Below, piece after piece: positions 1 through 6,151 of a stretch of DNA of 10,091 bases (position 1 is its first letter; each line of letters opens with the position of its first letter). The translations under genes and the position numbers were made by a program. Source of the stretch: DAOUAJ01 sp034433615 (lineage in GTDB: Bacteria; Chloroflexota; Anaerolineae; DUEN01). The notes under the pieces are model-generated. The model made no database searches, was not told where the DNA came from, and saw only the letters and a list, made by a program, of their open reading frames with translations. The DNA lies in the NCBI GenBank assembly GCA_034433615.1, contig DAOUAJ010000140.1, forward strand, positions 1-10,091. The letters are read 5' to 3'.

Positions 1-41
1 CCCCCTCCCCCTCTCCCAACCTTGGGAGAGAGGGAGGGGGG
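1..41. repeat. GC-rich imperfect palindrome inside the SARP reading frame
   Basis: The arms CTCTCCCAA (11-19) and TTGGGAGAG (22-30) are perfect inverted repeats around a 2-base centre. They extend outward as C/T-rich against G/A-rich arms (1-10 and 32-41) if single bulges are allowed. Further G runs follow to about position 58. The element is read in frame by the SARP gene as a low-complexity peptide rich in Pro, Leu, Arg and Gly (about residues 121-139), just after the first BTAD helix. It resembles a REP-like dispersed palindrome rather than ancestral coding sequence. There is no T tract, so it does not look like a rho-independent terminator. Its left limit may lie outside the window. Confidence 0.6.
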
Positions 42-418
42 CGCAGGGGGGAGGGGGTGAAGGCAGCACACAACTGTTCAAAGGCCACCACGTCCGACCA
101 GGCCCGGCGGGGGTCCAGACCCACCTGATCTTCGGTAATGAACAGCAGGTCGGGGTCAGGCAGGGCGCGGCGCAGGTGGGTGAGCAGGTGGCTGAGATGG
201 CGGCGGGCAGCGGATTCCGGGATGTCGGGCCAGAAAAGGAAGCAGAGCTGCTCACGGGGGACCGGTTGCAGCCGGGCTGCCAGGCGGTAGAGCAGGCCGC
301 GGGTTTGGCGGCGAGGGATGGAGAGGGGGCGGCCGGCCCATTCCACCCGCGGCGGGCCCAGCAGGTAGACCCGCAAAGAGGAGCTTCCATATACGAGTTC
401 GCGGCCATCCTTGCACAA
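1..418 (-). CDS. SARP/AfsR-family transcriptional regulator, N-terminal part (runs off the left edge)
   Basis: N-terminal 139 residues of a regulator that continues beyond position 1. Residues about 15-105 form a winged helix of the OmpR/SARP type: an opening strand with LRVYLLGPPRVEW, the segment RPLSIPRRQTRGLLYRLA, the FWPD motif at 62-65, then a recognition-helix region with ARRHLSHLLTHLRRAL. From about residue 107 (WSDVVAFEQL) the first helix of a BTAD domain begins. Family knowledge: such proteins bind direct repeats as activators and in Chloroflexota are often large, with ATPase or TPR domains further on; none of that lies in this window. The start is uncertain. TTG at 418 has AGGAG ten bases upstream (429-433). 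TTG at 376 has GGAAG seven bases upstream and begins right at the conserved strand. No ATG lies in this frame near either. The gene begins 19 nt after the preceding stop, so it is probably cotranscribed with the tubulin-like genes. Residues 121-139 are encoded by a GC-rich palindrome (see the repeat at 1-41). Confidence 0.82.
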   Translation of the reverse strand, partial: MCKDGRELVYGSSSLRVYLLGPPRVEWAGRPLSIPRRQTRGLLYRLAARLQPVPREQLCFLFWPDIPESAARRHLSHLLTHLRRALPDPDLLFITEDQVGLDPRRAWSDVVAFEQLCAAFTPSPLRPPPSLPRLGEGEG

Positions 419-428
419 TCGAATTGTT

Positions 429-433
429 CTCCT
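429..433 (-). promoter_or_regulatory. Shine-Dalgarno AGGAG before the SARP gene
   Basis: AGGAG on the minus strand lies ten bases before the TTG at 418 and a few bases after the TGA stop of the upstream gene. It supports translation of the SARP gene from the same transcript. It is the main reason for preferring TTG 418 over TTG 376, although the spacing is at the long end. Confidence 0.45.
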
Positions 434-437
434 ATAC

Positions 438-3400
438 TCAGGAGTATCCAGGAGAAGAAGGGTTCTCCGGCGTTGCCACGTCGAGGGCCTCGGCTGGCTG
501 GCCTTCCTCGTGTCCATCACTCTCTGGCGGGAGTGGCGCTTTCCCTGCCAGCGCGGGGTTGACGACCAGCCGATCACGTTCTTCCGGGTTGAGCGCCCGA
601 AAGGCGGCCGCGAAGCGACGCAACTGGGGCAGGCTCCTGGCCAGCAGACCGTGCAACGTGCGCACCACAATGATCGAGAAGGGGTCGGAGGATGAGACAG
701 GATGGACGCGCAGAGCTGCGCCCGTCTGTCGGTTGATCCATTTGCTCATGGTGTGGGGCACGGCCGCCAGATCAATGCTCACCAGGGTGTTTAGGCTGGA
801 TTCTGTCTCCTCCAGGCCGATGAAGGGACGGGCGCGCAGGCATAGATCGTCTAACCGCCAGCCGGTATCCGTTTGTGCGCTATCCTGACCCTGCTGCTGA
901 GCCAGACGCAGCAGCGAAGATTCTACGCTGGCACCGGGCGGCAGATAGGGCTGGGAGACCACCGCTGCATAACGGGCGATGGCGCTCGAGATCGCCTCCG
1001 TGAGCGGGGTACGGGTACCCGTGCCGTCGGTCCAGCTCAGCGCTGGACGATGCTCCAGTTGGAACAGCGTGGGCTCGGCCACTATCCCTTCTACCGTGTC
1101 TCGCCATGCCACATCCAGTTCATCGGGCGAGCTGTTACCGTTAGCCCACAAGCGAGGGGAGATACCGCCACTGACCCACCGTCGGGCCCTGGCCCAGATG
1201 CCGTCGTAGATGGCGTTATCCAGGACAGCGGTGCGTACGAAGGAAGAGTCCGCGGTCATGGGGCGGGCCAGCAGTGTGGCCAGTTGAACCCGCTCGGATT
1301 CGAGTTCGGCCAGCGCGCGTTGCAGATAGCCCACGCGCTCTTGCACTTTCTCGTACAAGGCCACGTGCGCCTTGACAGTCAGATCGTAGATCAGGTCATT
1401 CAGGTCGCGGTTGATGGTGGCCGCTTTCACCTCTACCAGACGATTTACCAGCCGATTGAGCTGACGGCGGGTCAGCATCAGTGCGCCAGCAGTGGTGACG
1501 CCGCTCAACAGCACGGCTCCGACGAGCAACCGCACGAGGCCGGCCACCTGAAAATCGCCGGGACCTGTGCCCGCGGCGCGTACAGCGAAGGTAGCGGCGA
1601 TCAGGCTAAGCACCAGCAAGGCCAGATAGGCCCAGCCGGGGTGGTTCTGGAGCAGGCTCCATCGCTCCATCGTGCGGATCAGGCGGTCGGCCTGAGCTGA
1701 GTCACTACGATGACGCAGGCTGGGCGGGATGGCCAACTGGCTGCGTTGTGCCGAAAGCCCTACACTCTCCTGGCGCACCCAGTCAGCAACCTTCTCGGCG
1801 CAATGCAGTGCCATCCGCAACCCACCGCGGCCGCCCTCACGCACCAGATCCAGAAGAAAGCGATCCATCTGGGCCAGCAGATGATTGACAGCCGTCACCC
1901 CGACGAGCACCCTGGCCTGACCGTCAGGGCGGGCAGGCTGTCCGGGCGCAGGTGTGCCAGCGGTGGCTAACTCGGCCCCCTCTGTGGCTTCCTCTTCTCC
2001 CTTCACCCTAACGGGTACCAGTTCGTCGTTCACCTCTGGTGGTGGCATCACTCCGGCCCTCACCAGGAGTTCCTGTCGCCAGCGAGGCAGACGCGATCCT
2101 TCTAACTGGGCGAAGTGTTGCTGGATAGCCTCTACCCGCGCCGCCATCCCCAGGCCCTCGGTTCCGCTGAGGGGAGGCTGCAACTCGCTGGGGCGCAGGT
2201 GGATAGGGACGAAGGGACCAGCCGACGCGTCAGGATAAGTGCGGGCAGCTTCCGCACCGAGCACCATGTGCCTGCTGTCAATGAGCGCCTGTTCCAATTG
2301 CACCACAGAGAGCAGACCCCGCCCCAACGTGCGGGCCAGCTCCTCAATATGTTGAGATTGTTCGGGCAACAGCGGTGCCAAAAACAGATCGCGCAAGAGC
2401 TGCAAGCGCACCTGATCTCGGCTGCGAGCGCGCATCAGTTCGACCGGGACGTAGATTGAGGCCGCCCCCAGGCTGCTGTAACTGTCCATCTCTTGCAACG
2501 TAGGCAAGTCAGGGGCCAGCCGCTCGCTGAGGAAGCGATCCGCATCGGACAACAGGAAAGCCTCCAGCGCGTTGCCCACCATGGTGATGATCTCGCCCTC
2601 GCCCTCCGCCATGGTACCGCCCACCTTCTCGCGCCCAATCAGGTAGCGATAGTCCAGTGGATGCGTGCCCAGAGCTTCCAACCACTGGCTGGACGGAAGT
2701 ATGGCGCGCACGGCCGTCTGCTGCTCGTTATCCGCAGACTCCAGGATGGTCATCTCTTGGAGGGCCAGGTGAATGCTGGCCAGCTCATACAGCCTGTCTG
2801 GTGGCGCGGCGAAGGAATCGGCCTGGAACAGGCCGATGATCTCGATAGGGGTGTAATTCCCCACCGCCTGCCGGATCATAGCAGCCAGCGGCCAGATCAG
2901 GATCGAAGTGACATCCTCCGCCAGAGAGGCCAGCACATAGACAGTGAGCCTGGAGATCTCGGCGGTAGGCTCGCCGCGGTCAATGCGCGCCTGGTCCATA
3001 ATCCAGATCAATTGCTGGGTGATCGCCGATTCGTGGGCAGCCAGAGTGTGCAACAGCGCTTTGCGGACAGTGGAAGTGGCATCACCTTCTCGGAATCGGG
3101 TGCAAGCTGCTGGCAAGCCGGCAGGCGGTGCAAACACCTCCAGGATGTCCACATTGTCGCGCAGCCGTTGGTACGTCTCCTCGCGCCAGGCGCGGCTGTG
3201 TTGCGCCTCCTGGCGGGGCATATCGGACAACGCGTGCCAGGGGGTCTCGGCGAACGTCGGCGTGTCCCAGCGTCCGGGGCGCGGCCGGGCGATGGTGATC
3301 TGGCCCGTGTCGTCCGGCATGACCAGGGCGAAGCTTACTGTATGATGAATTGGTGTCAGATTCGGGATGATTAACGTGCGGCGTTCATCGGCCAGGCGCA

Positions 3401-3485
3401 GGCGAGGCCAGAGGTGCGCCAGCGTGCGGCACCCCCATCCCCCCAGGCCGATGAGTGCTGCCCGGCTGCCTTTAGCCGCCCCCAT
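438..3485 (-). CDS. Degenerate tubulin-like protein with two transmembrane helices (pseudo-GTPase paralogue)
   Basis: 1015 aa from the chosen ATG; probably no longer a GTPase. The N-terminus has the tubulin/FtsZ-type first glycine loop GLGGWG (13-18). The strand VYVLASL followed by AEDVTS (189-194) lies where the intact neighbour has IYIVTSL and then its GGTGSG loop, so the phosphate-binding signature appears lost. The later block EIIGLFQADSF...YELASIHLALQEM matches the neighbour's GILGMPSLF...NTYAALKELDAF. Near the C-terminus SSDPFSIIVVRTLHG (932-946) mirrors the neighbour's TGDPLRIEACKISHG. Two hydrophobic helices lie at about 618-638 and 648-672, followed by a charged helical stretch (about 674-745) that may be a coiled coil. 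GTG 3491, ATG 3488 and ATG 3485 run in series; the last has AAGGAG at 7-nt spacing and is preferred. The gene starts 19 nt after the tubulin-like stop. Inference: a membrane anchor, cap or non-hydrolysing partner of the neighbouring GTPase. The paralogy is read by eye. Confidence 0.72.
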   Translation of the reverse strand: MGAAKGSRAALIGLGGWGCRTLAHLWPRLRLADERRTLIIPNLTPIHHTVSFALVMPDDTGQITIARPRPGRWDTPTFAETPWHALSDMPRQEAQHSRAWREETYQRLRDNVDILEVFAPPAGLPAACTRFREGDATSTVRKALLHTLAAHESAITQQLIWIMDQARIDRGEPTAEISRLTVYVLASLAEDVTSILIWPLAAMIRQAVGNYTPIEIIGLFQADSFAAPPDRLYELASIHLALQEMTILESADNEQQTAVRAILPSSQWLEALGTHPLDYRYLIGREKVGGTMAEGEGEIITMVGNALEAFLLSDADRFLSERLAPDLPTLQEMDSYSSLGAASIYVPVELMRARSRDQVRLQLLRDLFLAPLLPEQSQHIEELARTLGRGLLSVVQLEQALIDSRHMVLGAEAARTYPDASAGPFVPIHLRPSELQPPLSGTEGLGMAARVEAIQQHFAQLEGSRLPRWRQELLVRAGVMPPPEVNDELVPVRVKGEEEATEGAELATAGTPAPGQPARPDGQARVLVGVTAVNHLLAQMDRFLLDLVREGGRGGLRMALHCAEKVADWVRQESVGLSAQRSQLAIPPSLRHRSDSAQADRLIRTMERWSLLQNHPGWAYLALLVLSLIAATFAVRAAGTGPGDFQVAGLVRLLVGAVLLSGVTTAGALMLTRRQLNRLVNRLVEVKAATINRDLNDLIYDLTVKAHVALYEKVQERVGYLQRALAELESERVQLATLLARPMTADSSFVRTAVLDNAIYDGIWARARRWVSGGISPRLWANGNSSPDELDVAWRDTVEGIVAEPTLFQLEHRPALSWTDGTGTRTPLTEAISSAIARYAAVVSQPYLPPGASVESSLLRLAQQQGQDSAQTDTGWRLDDLCLRARPFIGLEETESSLNTLVSIDLAAVPHTMSKWINRQTGAALRVHPVSSSDPFSIIVVRTLHGLLARSLPQLRRFAAAFRALNPEERDRLVVNPALAGKAPLPPESDGHEEGQPAEALDVATPENPSSPGYS

Positions 3486-3492
3486 CATCACT

Positions 3493-3498
3493 CTCCTT
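3493..3498 (-). promoter_or_regulatory. Shine-Dalgarno AAGGAG deciding the start of the degenerate tubulin-like gene
   Basis: AAGGAG lies 1 nt before GTG 3491, 4 nt before ATG 3488 and 7 nt before ATG 3485. Only the last spacing is typical, so the start is set at 3485. The longer readings would add one or two methionines and change nothing of substance. Confidence 0.65.
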
Positions 3499-3504
3499 CC
3501 CAGA

Positions 3505-6036
3505 TCAACCTACCGGCTCGGTCAGGACGATTTCGGGCAGGTCTTGCCACTCCGCCTGCAGGTGGATAGGACTGCGTTCCAGAAACTCCCGATAATGGCG
3601 CTGCAACGTGTCCATGTTCTCAACGTACATGATGGGCAGGCCGTGGCTGATCTTGCAGGCTTCGATGCGGAGCGGATCGCCGGTGGAAACGCGCTCAAAC
3701 TCACTATAGTCGCGCAGCAGGTCATCGTACAATCTCATATGGCGGATGTCGTCGTCCACACCCACCAGGATGGTCTGCTCCAGGTCTTGCTCATCCAGGC
3801 CACCTCGGTCGAGGTCATAACGCCAGAAGGGGTGACAGCGGGCGAAGAGTTGCTTGACCCGTTCCTGTAACATCGTGCGGTTGGTGGCCAGGATGCGGGC
3901 GAAGTGGAATTCCTCAGGCTGGATGGAGACATCCACCACCTCATAACGGCTATGGTTCAACAGCCGATCGCGGATGTCAAACCAGGTGAGCGGTTGATCC
4001 TCGTTCTCGGGAAGATGGGAGATCAACTTGAGGGATTTAGTGTACGTTGTCTCACCAAAACCCCGCTGCTCGCTGGTCTCGATCTCGACCCGAAAGATCA
4101 AGGGGTCCTCGGCCAACTGGTTAAGCGAATCTTCCAGGCGATGGACCAGGATGCGATCCCAGTTGCGACGCTCGAAGTCGTTGGCGATGTAACGGTCGTC
4201 CACCGCCTCGCTGGTGAGCGCGTAGGCATTCTCCCAGGTGGTGCGTTCGCCCAGCCGGAAGAAGAAGCTCAGCGGCTCGACGATCCCCTTCTCCCGCGCG
4301 GTCTCCATGTCGCCGATGCGGTTCTCGATCTCCCAGCGCAGTTGCTCCGTCACGGGGGCCAGCCGACTCCACACGTCATGCAAGGTTTGCACACGGGTGC
4401 GGGCGCGGCTTAATCGTCCCATCTGCTCGCTGAGCACAGCCCGCTCACGGCGAGTAGCCCGCTTGAGGTTATCCACGAACAGCATGTCGAAAGGCCAGAA
4501 GCTGAGAAGATTGACGATCAGTGGGTCCCGCACCCGGGCCAGGTTGAGCTCTAATGCCTCGATGCGGCGGGTCAGGTCGTTCTCGTCTTCGCGCGCCTGC
4601 TCACGCTGCGCCAGCAATAACTGATTTAAGGTATCCACGAAGTGGTGAGCACCGTGCAGGCCGTGACGGCGAGCCACCTGGTGAATCTGGTCACGCAAGT
4701 CCTCCAGTAAGCGATCGTAGGCCGCCTCACTCCACAGCGGAATGGCTCCCTCGCCCTCCTGCTCCCATTCCCCTTCGACCTCCTCAACCTCTTCCTCATC
4801 CTCGACCTCTTCCTCTGGCACCGCAGGAAGGGGCGTTGTTGCCGTCTGTCTCTGCCGGCGGCCCATCACCGTGTCCCGCACGAACATGATCACTGATTGG
4901 GCCTCGGCCGCGATCTCGTTCCTGGCCTCGGGCTCCAGTTCGCGCAGCAGGCCCAGCTCCAGCAGACGTTCGGCGTACTTGAGGGCGCAATACTCCAACA
5001 TGCGCTCCTTGGGCACCACCAGGGCGGATGTGGCAAAGGAGCTAAAGGCCAGCATGCTGGTCCCGCGGCGATACCGCTCCTGGGAGATGTTGACATCGTA
5101 CGACCAGATACGGGAGCCGATGTGAGACACCGATTCCAGAAAGATCTGGTGGGCCATCATCTGTTTGACATCGTCCAGCGTGTCCAGCACTTCGCCAGCA
5201 ATGTTGCGGCGCTCGACCAGGTAGATGCGATCGAAGGGGCGGCTGACCGTGATGGGGTCCTCGCCTGGATACTGGACGGTGAAATCGTAGCCGCCCTGGA
5301 AAGCGTCCAGCTCTTTCAGGGCCGCGTAGGTGTTGGCCTGGATGCGCCGCTTCTGCAAGTCGCTATCCAGCTCCTCGATGAAAAGCGAGGGCATGCCCAG
5401 GATGCCGGTGATGATAGCCTGCTCACCGAACAGGTGGCGGAGCTTGTGAGCTACGTCCAGGAAGATGCCGCTGCCGGTACCACCGCAGAGCGAGGTCACG
5501 ATGTAGATGTGGCGGATGCCGCCCTCCCGGATGACCGGGTAGCCACGGTTCTCCGTCTCCTCGATGGTGGCGACGGCGGCCATACGGTTCAGCTTGGGCT
5601 CAAGCTGGCTCCAGAAGGTGCGGTAACGGCGGAAAAAGGAGAGCCGGCCGACGCAACGGATCTGTCGAGCGCCGCTGTGAATCTGCCCCAAGGGGACCAA
5701 CTCCGGCGGCCAGTCCCACCACGCCTGGATGGTCGGGTGATTCTCCAGATGGCGCAGGACCTGCGTGGCGTTGTAACCACCAATGTAAGCGTATTCGTGC
5801 CGATGCAAGTACTCCTGGCCGGGCAGATTGGCCCAGGGCATGGTGTCAATGCCCAAAAGCTGAATGATGCCCGGGATCTCCTCCGCCGGGCCCAACCCCC
5901 ATGCCTCACGCAACCGTCGCTTGAAGAAGCGGAGCACGTCAATGCCCGTACCACCCAACCCTAGTATCAGGGTAGGACGCAGCGTGGGTTTGGTGGAAAG
6001 ATCACCGTTGGTTGAAATTCGTATTGGCCCTGCCAT
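3505..6036 (-). CDS. Tubulin/FtsZ-superfamily GTPase (Tubulin_2-like)
   Basis: 843 aa from the chosen ATG. The N-terminal GTPase domain shows LILGLGGTGID (23-33; GLGGTG loop at 26-31), a LLGIDT strand (60-65) comparable to the FtsZ 'NTD' strand, and SLCGGTGSG (182-190), the glycine-rich signature of tubulin/FtsZ proteins. The block FDRIYLVERRN (268-278) also fits the Tubulin_2 group. The middle has an extremely acidic linker (about 408-430, mostly Glu) and a charged helical region (about 480-582) likely to form a coiled coil. The C-terminus carries TGDPLRIEACKISHGLP (785-801). No signal peptide or clear membrane span is seen, so it is probably cytoplasmic. FtsZ is about 400 aa, so this is a large divergent relative. 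Upstream in-frame codons (to 6090) translate heptamer-repeat DNA and lack a ribosome site; ATG 6036 has GAGGGGG six bases before it. It sits between the VWA gene and its degenerate paralogue. Known for the family: FtsZ-like proteins linked to VWA genes were proposed to remodel membranes. Confidence 0.88.
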   Translation of the reverse strand: MAGPIRISTNGDLSTKPTLRPTLILGLGGTGIDVLRFFKRRLREAWGLGPAEEIPGIIQLLGIDTMPWANLPGQEYLHRHEYAYIGGYNATQVLRHLENHPTIQAWWDWPPELVPLGQIHSGARQIRCVGRLSFFRRYRTFWSQLEPKLNRMAAVATIEETENRGYPVIREGGIRHIYIVTSLCGGTGSGIFLDVAHKLRHLFGEQAIITGILGMPSLFIEELDSDLQKRRIQANTYAALKELDAFQGGYDFTVQYPGEDPITVSRPFDRIYLVERRNIAGEVLDTLDDVKQMMAHQIFLESVSHIGSRIWSYDVNISQERYRRGTSMLAFSSFATSALVVPKERMLEYCALKYAERLLELGLLRELEPEARNEIAAEAQSVIMFVRDTVMGRRQRQTATTPLPAVPEEEVEDEEEVEEVEGEWEQEGEGAIPLWSEAAYDRLLEDLRDQIHQVARRHGLHGAHHFVDTLNQLLLAQREQAREDENDLTRRIEALELNLARVRDPLIVNLLSFWPFDMLFVDNLKRATRRERAVLSEQMGRLSRARTRVQTLHDVWSRLAPVTEQLRWEIENRIGDMETAREKGIVEPLSFFFRLGERTTWENAYALTSEAVDDRYIANDFERRNWDRILVHRLEDSLNQLAEDPLIFRVEIETSEQRGFGETTYTKSLKLISHLPENEDQPLTWFDIRDRLLNHSRYEVVDVSIQPEEFHFARILATNRTMLQERVKQLFARCHPFWRYDLDRGGLDEQDLEQTILVGVDDDIRHMRLYDDLLRDYSEFERVSTGDPLRIEACKISHGLPIMYVENMDTLQRHYREFLERSPIHLQAEWQDLPEIVLTEPVG

Positions 6037-6042
6037 CGAACG

Positions 6043-6049
6043 CCCCCTC
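6043..6049 (-). promoter_or_regulatory. Shine-Dalgarno GAGGGGG deciding the tubulin-like start
   Basis: GAGGGGG lies six bases before ATG 6036. It moves the start 18 codons inward from the longest open frame, whose first residues are encoded by heptamer-repeat DNA and the Shine-Dalgarno region itself. Confidence 0.7.
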
Positions 6050-6060
6050 GCTCGCTTAGC

Positions 6061-6151
6061 AGGTAACAGATAGCAGGTAACAGGTAACACTTGCTACCAA
6101 CTATCAGCTACCAGCTACTTGCTACCTGCGACCTGTGACCTGCGACCTGCC
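6061..6151. repeat. 13-unit heptanucleotide tandem repeat with an orientation switch
   Basis: Thirteen 7-base units run in unbroken register. The first four (6061-6088) read AGGTAAC, AGATAGC, AGGTAAC, AGGTAAC. The next nine (6089-6151) are of the opposite sense, such as ACCAGCT, ACTTGCT, ACCTGCG, ACCTGTG. The last unit ends on the first base of the VWA stop codon complement. The array therefore fills almost all of the gap between the VWA and tubulin-like genes. Because of the switch, the transcript could fold its two parts into an imperfect stem of about four units (roughly 70% paired by eye). It resembles the short tandemly repeated heptamers known from cyanobacteria. Function is unknown; it could stabilise the upstream message or set the VWA to tubulin ratio. 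Confidence 0.85.

Noticed and set aside
1..41. Rho-independent terminator at the left-edge hairpin
   Set aside because: It lies inside an open SARP reading frame on the transcribed strand and lacks a T tract on either side.
4897..5964. Long plus-strand open frame of 355 codons
   Set aside because: It lies wholly antisense to the tubulin-like gene, whose GTPase motifs are clear. It has no recognisable domain and is typical of stop-poor antisense frames in GC-rich DNA. The same holds for the other plus-strand frames between 176 and 9393.
6037..6090. Longer tubulin-like start at 6090 adding 18 residues
   Set aside because: The extra codons translate heptamer-repeat DNA and the Shine-Dalgarno region and have no ribosome site of their own. 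ATG 6036 has GAGGGGG at six bases.
6061..6151. CRISPR array
   Set aside because: The period is 7 bases with no spacers and the units flip orientation; this is a simple heptamer repeat.
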